This document shows positions 8,897 to 16,665 of a DNA stretch of 64,000 nucleotides, one piece after another (position 1 is the stretch's first letter; each line of letters starts with the position of its first letter). This stretch comes from Rhodoblastus sp963704565 (GTDB taxonomy: Bacteria > Pseudomonadota > Alphaproteobacteria > Rhizobiales > Beijerinckiaceae), in NCBI GenBank assembly GCA_963704565.1, contig OY969917.1:1674001-1738000 (forward strand). Reading direction: 5' to 3'. Both the position numbers and the translations under genes were made by a program. The notes beneath the pieces are model-generated. The model was not told where the DNA came from and ran no database searches. It worked only from the letters and a program-made list of their open reading frames with translations.

Positions 8897-10318
8897 ATGA
8901 CCACCCAATTCCTCCATGGCGTCGAGACCATCGAGACCGGCTCGAACACCATCCCGATCCGGATCTCCGCCGCCGGCCCGATCGGCCTGATCGGCACCGC
9001 CGACCTCGCCGACGTCACCAAATTTCCGCTCAACACCCCGATCCTGTTGACCGCCCAGCCGCTCGCCGCCCAAGGGTTGGGCGCCACCGGCACTCTGCTC
9101 GGCGCGATCGAGCAGATTTACGCCGAGGCCGGCGCGGCGGTGGTGATGATCCGGGTCGCGGACGACGTCGACCCCAACGTCGTGATGTCCAACATCATCG
9201 GCGATCCGGTCGCGCGCACCGGCGTCAACGCCTTCCGCAACGCCGAGGCGCTGGTCGGGGTCAAGCCGCGCACCTTCATCGCCCCGGGCTACACCTCGCA
9301 GCGGCCTTATGGCGTCACCGGCGTCGCCCTTTCGGGCACTTCGGGCTCGGGCGCGGCGACCATCGCTTTTTCCCCGGCCGGGGCCGCAGCGACCGTGACC
9401 TACGCCAACGGCGCCTACACCGTCGAAGTCACCAATTCCGGCAATTACGCCCAGGGGACGAGCATCACCGCGGCGATCACCGGCGCCGGCGGCAGCGCCA
9501 CGGCGGCGGTCGTGACCGGCAATTATTCCAATCCGGTGGTCTCCGCCTTGATCCCGATTGCCACCGACCTGCGCGGCCGCATCTACGCCGACTGCCCGGT
9601 CGATAGCGATTCCGACGCGCTGCTCTACCGCAACGACTGGGACAACGAGCGCGTCACCTGCTTCTATCCGGCGGTCGAGGTGTGGGACAACGCCAGCTCG
9701 TCCTATGTCGCCGCCCCGGCCTCGGCCTCCAACGCCGGCCTGACCGCCAATGTGGTGACCAACCAGGGTTTCTGGTTCTCGCCCTCCAACAACGCCTTCC
9801 AGGGCGTCGGCGGCATTTCGTCGCCGATCGATTATTCCGACAACCCCAACGACCAGGCCAATCTGTTGAACGCCCAGGGGATCACGGTGGCGATCAACGC
9901 GCCATCGCAGGGCTATACCGGCTGGCGGCGCTGGGGCAACCGCACCTGCGCCACCGCCGACCTGTCGTTCCAGTTCGAGGCGGTCAGGACCGCCTGCGAC
10001 ATGGTCTATGAGGCGGTGCAGCAGGCCCAGGCCTGGGCGGTGGACAAGCCGCCGTCGCTCCAGCTGTTGCGCGAAATGCAGCAGAGCGTGCAGGAGTTCT
10101 TCGATTATCTGGTGACGCTGGGGGCGCTGGTCGGCGGCTCGGTGTGGCTCGATCCGGAGAAGAACACGCCGGAGCAGACCAGCCAAGGCATATGGGCCTG
10201 GGATTTCGACCCGACGCCGCCGGCGCCGATGGAGCACATCCAGAACTACGCCCAGCTCAACGATAATTATTACACCGCTTTGGTCAGCGCCATCCAGACC
10301 GGCCTCAACGGCGGCTGA
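8897..10318 (+). CDS. Contractile tail sheath protein (gpFI)
   Basis: A 473-residue protein with the tail-sheath layout. The N-terminal beta region has FLHGVETIETGSNTI and an IRISAAGPIGLIGTAD segment. A domain with NDWDNERVTCFYPAVEVWD lies near residue 237, and the C-terminal sheath domain has LLNAQGITVAINAPSQGYTG and WRRWGNRTC. The sheath polymer contracts to drive the tail tube through the envelope. A variable insert at ~145-215 (Gly/Ala/Thr-rich) is probably a surface-exposed domain. It is followed by the tube gene, the P2 order FI-FII. Confidence 0.93.
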   Translation: MTTQFLHGVETIETGSNTIPIRISAAGPIGLIGTADLADVTKFPLNTPILLTAQPLAAQGLGATGTLLGAIEQIYAEAGAAVVMIRVADDVDPNVVMSNIIGDPVARTGVNAFRNAEALVGVKPRTFIAPGYTSQRPYGVTGVALSGTSGSGAATIAFSPAGAAATVTYANGAYTVEVTNSGNYAQGTSITAAITGAGGSATAAVVTGNYSNPVVSALIPIATDLRGRIYADCPVDSDSDALLYRNDWDNERVTCFYPAVEVWDNASSSYVAAPASASNAGLTANVVTNQGFWFSPSNNAFQGVGGISSPIDYSDNPNDQANLLNAQGITVAINAPSQGYTGWRRWGNRTCATADLSFQFEAVRTACDMVYEAVQQAQAWAVDKPPSLQLLREMQQSVQEFFDYLVTLGALVGGSVWLDPEKNTPEQTSQGIWAWDFDPTPPAPMEHIQNYAQLNDNYYTALVSAIQTGLNGG

Positions 10319-10375
10319 ATAAGCGCGTGAGCGGTCGGCGTATGCCGGAGCGAACGCGCCAACGGAGCACGATGC

Positions 10376-10879
10376 ATGTCCAGTCTCGACTATATCCTGG
10401 TCGCCATGAATTCCTACGTCGACGGCGTCGGCAAGCTCGGCTCGACCGAGCGCGCCTCGACGCCCAAGATCAAGAAGGTGATGGAGAAATTTCGCGGCGG
10501 CGGCATGCTCGGCACGCGGATGATCCCGATGGGCTACGAGTTCTTCGAGTGGGAGGTCGATTATTCGTCCTACGACCCCCAGGTGATCCAGCAGGTCGGG
10601 CTTTTTTCGGGTATGGCGATCCGGCTGTCCAACACCGCCAGCATGATCGGCGACAACGGGGCCAAGCATTCGGCCAATCTGATCTGCCGCGGCCAGTTCA
10701 CCGATCTCGATCCGGGCTCGTGGGAGGGCGGCAAGAAGGCGATGATCAAGGTGCGCGCCGCGCTCGATGCGCTGAAGCTGACCATCGACAATGTCACCAT
10801 CTACGACATCGATGTCGCGGCGGAAAAATATATCGTCAACGGCGTCGACGAATACGCCGCGATCCGCGCCGCGCTTTAA
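10376..10879 (+). CDS. Major tail tube protein (gpFII)
   Basis: A 167-residue protein of normal length for P2 gpFII. It includes KIKKVMEKFRGGGMLGTRMI near residue 35 and RGQFTDLDPGSWEGGKKAMI in the last third, as in tube proteins. It forms the rigid inner tube inside the sheath. It lies 57 bases after the sheath gene and 11 bases before the assembly chaperone gene. Confidence 0.92.
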   Translation: MSSLDYILVAMNSYVDGVGKLGSTERASTPKIKKVMEKFRGGGMLGTRMIPMGYEFFEWEVDYSSYDPQVIQQVGLFSGMAIRLSNTASMIGDNGAKHSANLICRGQFTDLDPGSWEGGKKAMIKVRAALDALKLTIDNVTIYDIDVAAEKYIVNGVDEYAAIRAAL

Positions 10880-10890
10880 AGGAGGTTTTT

Positions 10891-11202
10891 ATGACCGATG
10901 AAGCCGCCGCGGCAGCGCCTGCGGAGCCTAAAATCGTCGATCTCGACGCCGGCGAGGATTTCGCCGCGCAAGAAATCGCTCTGTCGCAGCCGTTCAAGCT
11001 CGGCGGCGTGGTCTATGACTCGGTGACTTTGCGCGTGCCGGTCGGGGCCGATTACGAGGCCTATACCAAGAAGGGCGCCGACATCGACACCCTGGGGCTG
11101 CTGACCAGGTTCACCGGGCTGCCGATCGAGGTTTTAAGGCGCATGCCCAGCGCGGACGTGAAAACGCTGGATTTCGCGTTGGGAAAGCTCTTGTGGGGCT
11201 AG
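10891..11202 (+). CDS. Tail assembly chaperone, short form (gpE/gp41 type)
   Basis: A 103-residue protein with LDAGEDFAAQEIALSQPFKL and a C-terminal helix pair ending KTLDFALGKLLWG. This fits the tail-assembly chaperone found between tube and tape-measure genes (P2 gpE, Mu gp41). A near-perfect ribosome-binding site (AAAGGAGG) lies 5-12 bases before the ATG. The frame ends at a TAG at 11200-11202 that sits in the loop of a hairpin after a slippery heptamer, so this is the unshifted product. Confidence 0.85.
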   Translation: MTDEAAAAAPAEPKIVDLDAGEDFAAQEIALSQPFKLGGVVYDSVTLRVPVGADYEAYTKKGADIDTLGLLTRFTGLPIEVLRRMPSADVKTLDFALGKLLWG

Positions 11203-11336
11203 GCCCCGGCTCTTTCCACGATCTCGTCGCCGACGTCGGCCTTTGTTATCCGTTTCCGCTCGCCGAGCTGCGCGAGATGGAAATTCCGCTGTTGAAGCAG
11301 CTCTGGGCGCGGGCGCGCGCCCGTCTCGGCGCATAA
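10891..11336 (+). CDS. Tail assembly chaperone, -1 frameshift form (gpE+E' type)
   Basis: If ribosomes slip -1 at GGGAAAG (11181-11187), the first 99 residues continue as 49 more read from 11187 to the TAA at 11334-11336, giving 148 residues. The extension (FHDLVADVGLCYPFPLAELR, then LLKQLWARARAR) resembles the P2 GpE family. The extension frame is open with no good start of its own, and stops 18 bases before the tape-measure gene. This is the arrangement known for lambda G/GT and P2 E/E'. The fusion form normally coats the tape measure and recruits tube subunits. Confidence 0.8.
11181..11207 (+). promoter_or_regulatory. Programmed -1 ribosomal frameshift signal
   Basis: The heptamer G GGA AAG (11181-11187) is in the correct phase (last base of TTG, then GGA AAG codons). 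After a 7-base spacer comes a hairpin, GGGGC (11195-11199), loop TAG, GCCCC (11203-11207). The loop is the stop codon of the zero frame. GGGAAAG is the same slippery sequence as in lambda G/GT. Everything named here is read directly from the bases; activity is inferred. Confidence 0.8.
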
Positions 11337-11354
11337 CGGACTTAAGGAGGGGTC

Positions 11355-13763
11355 ATGTCGGGATCGGAAATGTCGGTCTCGATGATCCTGAAGCTGGTCG
11401 ACCAGCTCACCGGCCCGGCGCGCGCGGCGGAAAGCGAACTCCAGAAGCTCAAGGGCGCCGCGCAGGCGCTGAACGACGTCCAGGCCGGCTCGGCCAGCAG
11501 CGCGGCGGCGGCGGCCGACGGCATCGTCGCCTCAAACGAAAAGATCGTGACGAGCGAGCAGCGGACGCTGGCCGCGATTGAAAAATCGGCGGCGGAACAG
11601 GCCGCCGCGATCGAGGGACTGGAAAACCAGCGCCAGAAATGGCTGCAGCGCCGCGCCCGCGCCGACGAGGCGACCGCGCTCATCGCGGCCAATGAAAAGA
11701 TCGCGCAAAGCGAGCGCGAAACGGCGGCGGCGACCGAAAAATCGGCGGCTCAGCAGGGCGCGGCGATCGAAGGCCTTCAGCGCCAGCGCGTCCGGGCGAG
11801 CGAATGGGTGGCGCAGCAGCAGGCGCAGGCGCGTCAAAACGCGGGGGGCCCAGGCGGCGGCGGGGCTGGCGGCGCGGCTGGCGGGGCTCCGGCTGGAGCG
11901 GGCGGCGGCGGGATCATCGGCTCGATGGTCGAAATGGGGGTCGGCAACAAAATCCTGCACGCCACCACGCGCGCCATCGTGGCCGGCGCCGAATATCAGA
12001 GAGAAGAGGCCCGGCTTCGCGTCGCCGGCATTCCAGCCTCGGAACTCGCCGAGGCGAACCGCCAGGCGCGCGAGCTTTCGGCCAAGAACCCCAATATCGG
12101 CTGGCGCGAGGCGCTGGAGGAATATCGGGTCCTGCGCTCAGTCGCCAGCAATCCCTCCGAAGTCCCCGGCCTCATGCCGGTGGCGGTTCAGGCGATGTCG
12201 GCGCTGAAAGCCGCAGGGCTGTCGACCGAGAACATGGGCGCCATCTACAAGTCGGCCGAGACCATGGGCGTCACGCGCGATCCCGAGCGGTTCAAGCGTT
12301 TCATCGATTTCTTCGTGAGATCCCAGCAATATGCTGGCCATACCCTCTCCGCCGACTCGGTCCTGGCCTTTTCCCAGCAGATGAAAGGGGCGGCGGCCCT
12401 CCTCTCCGACCGTTTCCTGGATCGCACGATGTTTCTGCTCGCCCAGGAGACCGGCTCGCGCGGCGGCGCCGGCCTCGCCGGGATGATGCATGCGATGCTC
12501 GGCAATATCCATCGCGACGCGGCGGACGAATGGCAGCGGCTCGGCTTTCTGAAACCCGAGGATCGAGCACTCGATAGCAAGGGCCACCTGGCCGGCGTCA
12601 AGAGCGGCCATCATCTCAAGGATTATTTAATGGGGGTGCAGGATCCGGACCTGTTCGTCTGGAACCGCCTCAAGCCGGCGCTGGAAAAAGCCGGGTTCAC
12701 GTCGCTCCCCGACCAGATCGCCGAGATTAACAAACTGTACCCCAACACGCGCGCTGCCGCGATCGTCACCAAGCTTCTCCAGCAGCAACAGCAGTTCGAG
12801 ACCCACCAGGCCAATCTGGAGAGCGTTGAGGGACTGGCGGGCGCCCAGGACATGATGAACACCGCCGCCGGCGGCCTGCAGACGCTGACCACGCAGCTCG
12901 GGAATTTCGCGACCGCGCTCACAGGCCCCGACATGGCGGCGGCCGGAAAGGCGCTCAACGGCCTGGCGACGGCGGTGGGCTGGGCGGCGAAGGAGCTCGG
13001 CCAGTTTGATAATGACCATCCGATCGCGGCGATGGGGACGGCGACGGCCGGGATCGGCGCGGCCTTTTTCGCCGGCGGGGCGCTGCTCAAGAAAGGCATG
13101 ACCGGCTTTTTCGGCGGTTTCGGCCTCAAAGGCTCGGCCGCCGCGCTCGACCAGTCGGCGGCGGCGCTGACGGCGGCAGCGGCCAGGCTTGGCGGCGCAC
13201 CCGGCGGATTGCCGGATGCCATAAAAAAAGGCGGACTCAATCCGGAAAAGGTTCCTCTTGGTTTGACCGTTCCGGCGGCGATCACCACGGCCGGAGCCTT
13301 GGCCGCGCTGGGCGTTGCCGCCGCGGCCGTTGCGAACATCGTCCTTTATGGGGTCATGAGAGGCCTGAAGGCGGCAGGCGCGATCGATGACACCAAGCCG
13401 AACGCGACGCGCGGGGCTATAGCGGCGAACCAGCATCTACTTGACCTGCTCCAACAAGAACAAGAGGCAAATTCACCTTATGCGCATCACTGGCGCCCTC
13501 CGACCCGAGGCGGGGCACCGGCCCTAGCGCAGGTCGACAATTCGAAGCTCGACGAAACCAAGGACAAGGCCGAAAGCGCCAAACAAACCCTCGACCTGCT
13601 CAACGGTACGGTTCAGCCCAAAGTCGATCTGACCGGGCTGGAGCGGCTGGTCGCTTTGGTCGAGCGGGCCAATGCCGGCCTCAAGCAATTGGGGACTTTT
13701 TCGCCTTCGCATAGCTTCGCGCCCTCGACCGGCGCGCTCCATGACGGACCGGAGGCGCGCTGA
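11355..13763 (+). CDS. Phage tail tape measure protein
   Basis: An 802-residue protein preceded by AAGGAGGGGTC. Residues ~1-165 are Ala/Glu-rich coiled coil. A Gly/Ala linker (~165-190) and a helical core containing AEYQREEARLRVAGIP come next. Hydrophobic segments lie near residues 560-590 and 635-675 (e.g. AITTAGALAALGVAAAAVAN), as usual for tape measures. It sets tail length and leaves the tube during injection. At ~0.8 k residues, a tail of roughly 120 nm would be expected by the usual 0.15 nm per residue; that figure is an estimate. It overlaps the gpU start by 1 base. Confidence 0.9.
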   Translation: MSGSEMSVSMILKLVDQLTGPARAAESELQKLKGAAQALNDVQAGSASSAAAAADGIVASNEKIVTSEQRTLAAIEKSAAEQAAAIEGLENQRQKWLQRRARADEATALIAANEKIAQSERETAAATEKSAAQQGAAIEGLQRQRVRASEWVAQQQAQARQNAGGPGGGGAGGAAGGAPAGAGGGGIIGSMVEMGVGNKILHATTRAIVAGAEYQREEARLRVAGIPASELAEANRQARELSAKNPNIGWREALEEYRVLRSVASNPSEVPGLMPVAVQAMSALKAAGLSTENMGAIYKSAETMGVTRDPERFKRFIDFFVRSQQYAGHTLSADSVLAFSQQMKGAAALLSDRFLDRTMFLLAQETGSRGGAGLAGMMHAMLGNIHRDAADEWQRLGFLKPEDRALDSKGHLAGVKSGHHLKDYLMGVQDPDLFVWNRLKPALEKAGFTSLPDQIAEINKLYPNTRAAAIVTKLLQQQQQFETHQANLESVEGLAGAQDMMNTAAGGLQTLTTQLGNFATALTGPDMAAAGKALNGLATAVGWAAKELGQFDNDHPIAAMGTATAGIGAAFFAGGALLKKGMTGFFGGFGLKGSAAALDQSAAALTAAAARLGGAPGGLPDAIKKGGLNPEKVPLGLTVPAAITTAGALAALGVAAAAVANIVLYGVMRGLKAAGAIDDTKPNATRGAIAANQHLLDLLQQEQEANSPYAHHWRPPTRGGAPALAQVDNSKLDETKDKAESAKQTLDLLNGTVQPKVDLTGLERLVALVERANAGLKQLGTFSPSHSFAPSTGALHDGPEAR

Positions 13764-14179
13764 TGGCTCTTCTGGTGTGGGGCGATTACACTTTTGAGGT
13801 CGGCGGCGCCTCGTTCGATCGCCTGAAACACCGGTTTGGCGGCCGCTGGGCGCGCGAGCCGGTGTTTGGCCGCCGGCCGCCGGGGCAATATCTGTCGCCC
13901 GGCCCGGAATTCGTCTCTCTCGAAGGCGTGATCTACACCGTCGTCGCCGGAATCGGGGCCTATCGCCAGATCGTGGCGCTCCTCGGCGAGGCCGGGGCGG
14001 GAACCGTCGATTTTCTCTTTACCGGCGACGGCGACGTGGTCGGGCTATTTCGGCTCGACGAGGGCGAATACAGCAAGGAAGGCCTTCTGCCCGACGGCAC
14101 GCCATTAAAGGTGACTTTTTCGCTCAAATTCTCGGCCGCCGACGACAATGACGGCACGATTTTCGCGGTGTGGCCATGA
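13763..14179 (+). CDS. Tail terminator-type protein gpU
   Basis: A 138-residue protein matching P2 gpU in size and pattern (LLVWGDYTFEVGGASFDRL at the N-terminus, then RRPPGQYLSPGPEFVSLEGV). In P2, gpU is a tail-completion protein acting with gpX and gpD. It starts on the last base of the tape-measure stop and its own stop overlaps the gpX ATG by 4 bases, so the three genes are tightly coupled. Confidence 0.88.
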   Translation: MALLVWGDYTFEVGGASFDRLKHRFGGRWAREPVFGRRPPGQYLSPGPEFVSLEGVIYTVVAGIGAYRQIVALLGEAGAGTVDFLFTGDGDVVGLFRLDEGEYSKEGLLPDGTPLKVTFSLKFSAADDNDGTIFAVWP

Positions 14180-14394
14180 ATGAAACCACTTATGTCACCG
14201 GCGTCGGCGAAATGGTCGATCTGATCGCCTATAATTATTATGGCGACGTCCAGGGCGCGGCCGAGGCCGTCCTCGCCGCCAATCCGGGCCTGGCGGCGCT
14301 CGGGCCCGTGCTTCCCCTCAACACCATTCTGATCCTGCCGACGCTGACGCCGTCGCCGGCGCCGCAGATCGCCACCATACAATTGTTCGCATGA
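14176..14394 (+). CDS. Tail protein X (gpX), LysM-like
   Basis: A 72-residue protein with the LysM-like layout of gpX: DLIAYNYYGDVQGAAEAVLA near residue 14, then NPGLAALGPVLPLNTILILP. I chose the ATG at 14176 over an upstream GTG at 14170 because it makes the usual ATGA overlap with the gpU stop. LysM-like folds bind peptidoglycan-type glycans; here the role is tail or spike attachment, by analogy to P2. Its stop overlaps the gpD ATG at 14391. Confidence 0.88.
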   Translation: MNETTYVTGVGEMVDLIAYNYYGDVQGAAEAVLAANPGLAALGPVLPLNTILILPTLTPSPAPQIATIQLFA

Positions 14395-15380
14395 TCCCGA
14401 TCATCCAGATTTTCCTCGACGGTCAGGACATCTCAAGCCGCTTCGCCGGCCGCATCGTCTCGGGCGAAATCCACGAGACCGACGGCGAAAAAACCGACGA
14501 GCTGCGCCTGACCATCAGCAATTACGACGGCATGCTGGCCAAGCCGGCCAAGGGCGCGATCGTCGACGTGAGCCTCGGATGGGTCGAAACCGGCGTGGTC
14601 AAGGCCGGCCAATTCAAGGTGCTGGAAACCACCAAGGTCGGCGAAATCGCGGCTTTCCATGTCACCGCGCACGCGGCGCAACTCGACAATTCGCTCAAAA
14701 CCCAGAAATTTCGGTCGTTCGCGCCGCCCAAAACCTACGGCCAGGTCTTTCAGCAGATCGCCTCGGACAACAATCTCTCGGCCGCCGTCCATCCCTCGAT
14801 CGCTCAGATTCAGATCGATGCGATCCTCGCCCAGCACGGCGAAAGCGACATGCACTTTGGGATGCGCATCGCCCGCGGCGTCGGCGCGATCCTGAAAATG
14901 GCGCAAGGCTATTTCACCGTCGTTCCCAAGGGCGCGGGCCAAAGCGCTTCCGGGCAGGCGATCCCGGCGCTCACTGTGACGCCGGCGGACCTGGTCGGCC
15001 GTTGGGAGATTGGCGACAAGGAAAGGCCCAAGCGCGGCCAGTCCAAGGCCAATGTCTTCAGCCGCAAGACCGCGACCCGCACCGTCGTTTCCTCAGGGAA
15101 TTCCTCGGACGGCCCGGATTATGTCCATCCCCAGCTGTTCGGCTCTCAGACCGAGGCGCAAAACGCCGTCAAGGCGCGCGCGGCGGCGTTCAAGCGAGGC
15201 CAAAAACACTTTCGCGGAACCTTGCGCGGCGGCATCTTCCCGCCGCCGGCCGGCGGCATCCTGACCACCCAAGGATTCGGCGACGACGACGACGCCAATT
15301 TCTCGATCAAAAGCCTGCGCTCGGTGTTCGGCGAAAAAGGCCTCGCCTTCTCATTCGACGGCGAGCAGCAGGCGACCTGA
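14391..15380 (+). CDS. Late control protein D / tail spike hub (gpD)
   Basis: A 329-residue protein of the P2 gpD / VgrG-like hub family. It begins IPIIQIFLDGQDISSRF and has LTISNYDGMLAKPAKGAIVD near residue 42 and ARAAAFKRGQKHFRGTLRGG near residue 262. The hub sits at the tail tip and links tube to spike. It is the last gene of the cluster, as D is the last late gene in P2, and no lysis, ogr or integrase gene follows before host genes begin at 15589. Confidence 0.9.
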   Translation: MIPIIQIFLDGQDISSRFAGRIVSGEIHETDGEKTDELRLTISNYDGMLAKPAKGAIVDVSLGWVETGVVKAGQFKVLETTKVGEIAAFHVTAHAAQLDNSLKTQKFRSFAPPKTYGQVFQQIASDNNLSAAVHPSIAQIQIDAILAQHGESDMHFGMRIARGVGAILKMAQGYFTVVPKGAGQSASGQAIPALTVTPADLVGRWEIGDKERPKRGQSKANVFSRKTATRTVVSSGNSSDGPDYVHPQLFGSQTEAQNAVKARAAAFKRGQKHFRGTLRGGIFPPPAGGILTTQGFGDDDDANFSIKSLRSVFGEKGLAFSFDGEQQAT

Positions 15381-15451
15381 CGCCCGTTGGAACGGCGCCT
15401 CAAGGGGTCTTTAAACGTCCCTTTCGCACCGCGAGATCAAAAAGTGAGGCT

Positions 15452-15490
15452 ATGCCATTTGATCTGTCCAAAAATGCCATTTGATTTGTC
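15452..15490 (+). repeat. 17-bp direct repeat just beyond the tail cluster
   Basis: ATGCCATTTGATCTGTC (15452-15468) recurs as ATGCCATTTGATTTGTC (15474-15490), 16 of 17 bases identical, in the 208-base gene-free gap between gpD and the first host gene. It marks the boundary of phage and host DNA. It could be an attachment-site remnant or a regulatory repeat; the sequence alone does not decide. Confidence 0.4.
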
Positions 15491-15588
15491 GCGCTACAGC
15501 TTGATGACGTTGATGCTGGTTCCGTTCCGGCGCTTGCCTTGGCCGCGCGGCGGGCTTAAAGCCAGACATAACCGCACGGAAACGCCTC

Positions 15589-16554
15589 ATGCTTCTTTCC
15601 CGCCTCGCCCTCGCCGCCCTTTTCCTGCTCGCGCCGGCGCTGGCAAGGCCGGCTGACGCCCAGGGCGCCAAGGATTTCGGGGCTGAGCTTGCCGTCAAGG
15701 TGGTGAACAAATCGACCCCCGAAATCTGCGCCGAGCGCGACAATGTCGAATTGGATTTCGTCTCGCCGCAGGTCCGGCACATGGAGGTCCAGGCCGTCCA
15801 CCCGGCTTTTATCGGCATGATCGGCAAGGACCGCTGGGCGCCCGATTTCTCCGCCTGCAATATGCCGCATTCCGAAGGCGCCTTGCCGCGGAAAACCTTT
15901 TTCGAATCCCCGACCCTGTGGCTGACCGGCCTGACCGACCCGAATTTCTGGCGCCCGACCGACATTCCGATCAAGGTCGGCGACCGGGTCGAGAAAGGCT
16001 TCGCCTATATCCAGCTGTGGCTGCTCTCTCGCGAGCGCGCCGAGGAAGTGCTGGCGCTTTATCCCGCCGACGGCAACTGGCGCATCCGCCCCCTGCCCTA
16101 TGGCGACATGCGCTGGACCGCCTATGGCTCGTCCTTCCAGATCGGGCCGCTGGAAATCCAGAATTCGCCCGCCGGCCCGCGCCCGGTCGTCGCGATCAAG
16201 GACATAGCCTTCGATCCGGCGGCAAAAGCCTTCACCTTGAATTTCGCGCGCGGCGGCGCGGCGAAAGTCACCCTCAAGCAGGTCGACCAGGACCATATCG
16301 CACTTGATGTCGATTATTCCGGCGCCATGCCCGACAACCTGCCCTTCGCGGCTTTGCGCTCGATGTACACGACCGAGACCAATGCCGACGTCGCCCGGAT
16401 CGGCTGGCGCGAGCAGGGCGGCAAGGGCTGGAACGAGACCTCGGTCATGAGCTTTCCCGGCGCTTCCGCCACCGAACTCTGGGCTGGGCGCGTCGCGCCC
16501 TCGCGCCATAATCTCTCGGCGCCGGACATGATTTTCTCGCATTTCCGGCCGTGA
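15589..16554 (+). CDS. Exported hypothetical protein
   Basis: A 321-residue protein with a clear signal peptide (LLSRLALAALFLLAPALA, cleavage after PADA near residue 24). The mature part has several Trp/Tyr-rich beta segments (FWRPTDIPIKVGDRVEKG, FAYIQLWLLSRERAEE, LPYGDMRWTAYGSSFQIGPL) and only two cysteines. I recognise no catalytic motif or named family. It is the first non-phage gene after the tail cluster and stands alone on the plus strand. A 15-bp perfect hairpin follows its stop. Confidence 0.7.
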   Translation: MLLSRLALAALFLLAPALARPADAQGAKDFGAELAVKVVNKSTPEICAERDNVELDFVSPQVRHMEVQAVHPAFIGMIGKDRWAPDFSACNMPHSEGALPRKTFFESPTLWLTGLTDPNFWRPTDIPIKVGDRVEKGFAYIQLWLLSRERAEEVLALYPADGNWRIRPLPYGDMRWTAYGSSFQIGPLEIQNSPAGPRPVVAIKDIAFDPAAKAFTLNFARGGAAKVTLKQVDQDHIALDVDYSGAMPDNLPFAALRSMYTTETNADVARIGWREQGGKGWNETSVMSFPGASATELWAGRVAPSRHNLSAPDMIFSHFRP

Positions 16555-16574
16555 CCGCCTTGTTTCATTTCATT

Positions 16575-16606
16575 GCCCTCACTTTCGCCAAGGCGAAAGT
16601 GAGGGC
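16575..16606 (+). repeat. 15-bp perfect hairpin after the exported protein gene
   Basis: GCCCTCACTTTCGCC (16575-16589), two loop bases, then its exact complement GGCGAAAGTGAGGGC (16592-16606). It starts 20 bases after a stop codon. No T run follows on either strand, so it is not a standard intrinsic terminator; mRNA 3'-end protection or a small palindromic repeat are alternatives. Confidence 0.55.
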
Positions 16607-16665
16607 GCCCGGCCGCATCAGGCGGCCGCCGCGCCCGTCGGCGCGGATGCCGCCGGTCATTTGAC

